Assembly (NCBI GenBank): GCA_963205465.1
Contig: CAUJKG010000251.1
Coordinates: 1 to 8,244 of the forward strand
Reading direction: 5' to 3'
Source of the DNA: Pseudomonadota bacterium
GTDB lineage: Bacteria > Pseudomonadota > Alphaproteobacteria > Rhizobiales > Xanthobacteraceae
Length of the DNA stretch: 8,244 bases
Numbering within the stretch: the stretch's first letter is position 1; the number at the start of each line of letters is the position of its first letter. This document shows, in pieces, positions 6,010-8,244 of this stretch. The notes under the pieces were generated by a model. The model saw only the letters and a list, made by a program, of their open reading frames with translations, did no database searches and was not told the origin of the DNA. Both the position numbers and the translations under genes were made by a program.

Positions 6010-6423
6010 ATGAAGCTCTTCCGGACCGGGTTTTTCCTGGCGTTTATGTCGGTATCTGCATCTGTGCAGGCGCAGGAGGCCAAACAGACCGCCATCGACG
6101 TGGTGCAGGCGGAACTCTCCATCTGCGTGGTCTACTACTCCTTCGTGCGGGGCTGCGCGATCGAGAAGTCCGATATCAATACGGCGACCGTCGCCAATAC
6201 CAATGCCGACAAGCTGCGCAAATATGCCTTCCAGGCCGGGCAGAGCATCCGGATGGATAACGAGAGCATGATCAAGCGCCAGAAGATCGCGATCGAGCAG
6301 CAGCAGAAGCTCCTGGAAGGTAATTGCGAGAATATCGGCAAGCTCGAGGAAGCTTATGGCAACCGCTGCAAGCAGCTATCCGACGATCCAAAGGCGATAT
6401 TGGATGAGTATTTGAAGCGGTGA
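6010..6423 (+). CDS. Small exported four-cysteine protein of unknown function
   Basis: I do not recognise the family. The 137-residue product has a classical Sec signal peptide: a basic start (K2, R5), a hydrophobic core (7-17) and a cleavage-type V-Q-A at 19-21, giving a mature periplasmic protein of about 116 residues. The mature part has four cysteines (39, 49, 106, 120), spaced as two pairs that could form two disulfides. Between and after them lies a highly polar, probably helical stretch rich in Lys, Gln, Asn and Glu (about 65-105). ATG 6010 is chosen for the signal peptide; an in-frame GTG at 6004, better placed behind AGAGGA (5993-5998), would add two residues. The open frame upstream to 5869 overlaps the divergent SET gene's start and is not protein-like. 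Its 3' end is convergent with parE. Confidence 0.75.
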   Translation: MKLFRTGFFLAFMSVSASVQAQEAKQTAIDVVQAELSICVVYYSFVRGCAIEKSDINTATVANTNADKLRKYAFQAGQSIRMDNESMIKRQKIAIEQQQKLLEGNCENIGKLEEAYGNRCKQLSDDPKAILDEYLKR

Positions 6424-6430
6424 TTGTGGG

Positions 6431-6479
6431 GCCTCATGGTTCGAGACGCGCGGCTTCGCTGCGCTCCTCTCCATGAGGC
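6431..6479. repeat. REP-like nested palindrome between convergent genes
   Basis: Perfect 9-base arms GCCTCATGG (6431-6439) and CCATGAGGC (6471-6479). Inside, GAG (6443-6445) pairs with CTC (6467-6469), then GCGC (6448-6451) with GCGC (6461-6464), a G-T pair, and GC with GC around a tiny loop. The whole 49 bases therefore fold as one long hairpin on either strand. It occupies nearly the full 61-base gap between the exported-protein gene and parE. I recognise the CCTCATGG...CGAGACGCGC style as a common REP-type sequence of Bradyrhizobium relatives. It has no T-run but could act as a bidirectional transcription barrier or 3'-end stabiliser. Confidence 0.75.
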
Positions 6480-6484
6480 GATAG

Positions 6485-8244
6485 CTAAATATCCAGTGCC
6501 TCCGCCGCGAACTTGGCGTTCTCCGAGATGAAGGTGAAGCGCTCTTCGGGCTTGTTGCCCATCAGCCGCTCGATGGTCTTCTTCGTCGCCGCCCGCTTGG
6601 CGTCGTCGATGGTGACGCGCAAAAGCGAGCGGGTCGCCGGGTTCATCGAGTCTTTGAGCTGCGAGGGCAACATCTCGCCGAGACCTTTGAAGCGGCCGAC
6701 TTCGATGTTCTTCTTGCCCTTGAACACCGTATTCATCAACTGCTCTCTGTGCTTGTCGTCGCGTGCGTAAACCGTCTGGCCGCCATAGGTAAGGCGATAG
6801 AGCGGGGGCACGGCAAGGAACAGGTGTCCGCTTTCGATCAGCTTCGGCATCTCCTGATAGAAGAAGGTGATGAGCAGCGAAGCGATATGCGCGCCGTCCA
6901 CGTCGGCGTCGCACATGATGATGACGCGGTCATAGCGCAGCGACGCATCGTTATAATGCGCGCCGGCGCCGCAGCCGAGCGCCTGCATCAGGTCGGATAG
7001 CTGCTGGTTCGCAGCCAGCTTGCCGCGCCCGGCGCTGACCACGTTCAGGATCTTGCCGCGTAGCGGCAGCACGGCTTGCGTGCGGCGGTCGCGCGCCTGC
7101 TTGGCGGAGCCGCCGGCGGAGTCGCCTTCGACGATGAAGATTTCGGAGTCTTTGGCCGAAGCATTCGAGCAGTCGGCAAGCTTGCCGGGCAGGCGCAGCT
7201 TGCGCACCGCGGACTTGCGCGAGATTTCCTTCTCGGTGCGTCGCCGCGCGCGCTCTTCGGCGCGTTCGACCGCCCAGTCGAGCAACTTGTTCGCTTCCAG
7301 CGTGTTGCCGGCGAGGAAGTTGTCGAAGGCATCGCGCAGCGTGTTCTCGACGAGCTTCGCCGCTTCCGGGTTGGCCAGACGATCCTTGGTCTGGCCCTGG
7401 AATTCGGGGTCGCGGATGAACACCGAGACGATCGCGGTCGCGCCGTCCATCACATCGTCGGCCGTGATCGCATTCGCGCGCTTGTTGCCGGTGCGGTCGG
7501 CGTAATCCTTCAGACTCTTCAGAATGGCAGTGCGCAGGCCAGTTTCGTGCGTGCCGCCGTCCGGGGTCGGGATCGTGTTGCAGTAGGAATTGACGAAGCC
7601 GTCTTCGTCCGCGATCCAGGCGACCGCCCATTCCACCGCGCCGTGGCCGGACTTCTTCTCGCTCTTGCCCGCGAAGATGTCCTTGTGCACGCGCGTGCGC
7701 TTGTCGATGTTCGAGGCGAGATAGTCGCGCAATCCGTTCTCGAAGTGGAACGAGTCCTTCTCCGGCACGTCGGTGCCTTCGATCAGCGACTTGTCGCAGG
7801 ACCAGCGAATTTCGACGCCGCCGAACAGATAAGCCTTCGCCTTGGTCATGCGGAAGACGCGGTCTGGCTCGAACTTGGCGTCCTTGCCGAAGATCTGCTC
7901 GTCGGGCCGGAAGCGGATCGTGGTGCCGCGCTTCTTCACGCCTTTCTGGATCGCCTTGAGCGGTCCCTGCGGCACGCCGCGCTTATAGACCGGGCGATAG
8001 AGCACGCCGCCGCGGGCGACTTCGGCTTCCAGCGTTTCGGAAAGCGCGTTGGTCACCGAGACGCCGACGCCGTGCAGGCCGCCGGAGGTCTCGTAGGACT
8101 CGCCCGAGAATTTTCCGCCGGCGTGCAGCGTCGTGAGAATGACTTCGAGCGCGGACTTGTTCTTGAATTTCGGATGCGGATCGACCGGGATGCCGCGGCC
8201 GTTGTCGAACACGCTGATGAAACCGTCGGCGGTCATGTCGACTT
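6485..8244 (-). CDS. parE: DNA topoisomerase IV subunit B (5' end off the right edge)
   Basis: The C-terminal 586 or so codons of a type IIA topoisomerase B subunit. With ParC it decatenates daughter chromosomes and relaxes supercoils, using ATP. Residues counted from the Met at 8236: GHKL ATPase motifs D-N-G-R-G-I-P-V-D (11-19) and G-G-L-H-G-V-G-V-S (52-60); the Q-T-K loop in F-Q-G-Q-T-K-D-R-L (279-287); and TOPRIM motifs E-G-D-S-A-G-G (370-376) and D-A-D-V-D-G-A-H (443-450). I call ParE rather than GyrB because of S-A-K-Q-A-R-D-R (GyrB usually has Q-G-R), the ParE-type G-E-M-L-P-S-Q-L-K and the C-terminal ending. The missing N-terminus (perhaps 80-110 residues) includes the catalytic Glu/N-box. 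Met 8236 is internal, not the start. The stop TAG at 6485-6487 lies 5 bases from a REP-like palindrome. Confidence 0.95.
   Translation of the reverse strand, partial: VDMTADGFISVFDNGRGIPVDPHPKFKNKSALEVILTTLHAGGKFSGESYETSGGLHGVGVSVTNALSETLEAEVARGGVLYRPVYKRGVPQGPLKAIQKGVKKRGTTIRFRPDEQIFGKDAKFEPDRVFRMTKAKAYLFGGVEIRWSCDKSLIEGTDVPEKDSFHFENGLRDYLASNIDKRTRVHKDIFAGKSEKKSGHGAVEWAVAWIADEDGFVNSYCNTIPTPDGGTHETGLRTAILKSLKDYADRTGNKRANAITADDVMDGATAIVSVFIRDPEFQGQTKDRLANPEAAKLVENTLRDAFDNFLAGNTLEANKLLDWAVERAEERARRRTEKEISRKSAVRKLRLPGKLADCSNASAKDSEIFIVEGDSAGGSAKQARDRRTQAVLPLRGKILNVVSAGRGKLAANQQLSDLMQALGCGAGAHYNDASLRYDRVIIMCDADVDGAHIASLLITFFYQEMPKLIESGHLFLAVPPLYRLTYGGQTVYARDDKHREQLMNTVFKGKKNIEVGRFKGLGEMLPSQLKDSMNPATRSLLRVTIDDAKRAATKKTIERLMGNKPEERFTFISENAKFAAEALDI

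Overview
The window looks like a chromosomal segment of an alphaproteobacterium of the Hyphomicrobiales (Rhizobiales), most likely near Bradyrhizobiaceae or Xanthobacteraceae. This rests on the high GC content, the style of the ParE, PobA, SET-domain and DEAD-box proteins, and two kinds of intergenic palindromic repeat I associate with this group. The assignment is by recognition only; there is no rRNA gene to confirm it. I see no tRNA, CRISPR array, prophage or transposase gene.

Layout, left to right. (1) 1-590, minus strand: N-terminal half of an RhlE-like DEAD-box RNA helicase, running off the left edge. (2) 812-1998, plus strand: a two-gene unit with a 4-base ATGA overlap, an alpha/beta-hydrolase followed by a small membrane methyltransferase of the isoprenylcysteine/phospholipid methyltransferase type. 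(3) 1996-3542: pobA (4-hydroxybenzoate 3-monooxygenase, minus strand) enclosed by two direct copies of a 129-bp bipartite palindromic repeat. (4) 3539-3940, minus strand: a YidB/DUF937 family protein, divergent from (5) a metallo-beta-lactamase-fold hydrolase at 4055-4909. (6) 5101-5307: a cold-shock protein, convergent with (7) a small bacterial SET-domain lysine methyltransferase (5390-5875, minus). One strong hairpin lies between them and can serve as terminator. (8) 6010-6423: a small exported four-cysteine protein of unknown function. (9) 6431-6479: a REP-like nested palindrome between convergent genes. (10) 6485-8244, minus strand: parE, topoisomerase IV subunit B, missing its N-terminus at the right edge.

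The genes do not form one pathway. They are mostly single-gene units or pairs: RNA remodelling (helicase, cold-shock protein), chromosome decatenation (ParE), aromatic catabolism (PobA, with no regulator or other protocatechuate-pathway gene in view), and several enzymes of unknown substrate.

The most notable structure is the pair of repeats around pobA. Each outer boundary carries a TAG read inward from the flanking gene. The left copy supplies the stop codon of the methyltransferase and the right copy supplies the stop codon of the YidB-family gene. I found no convincing undescribed multi-gene system; the repeats, the SET protein and the exported cysteine protein are the best leads.
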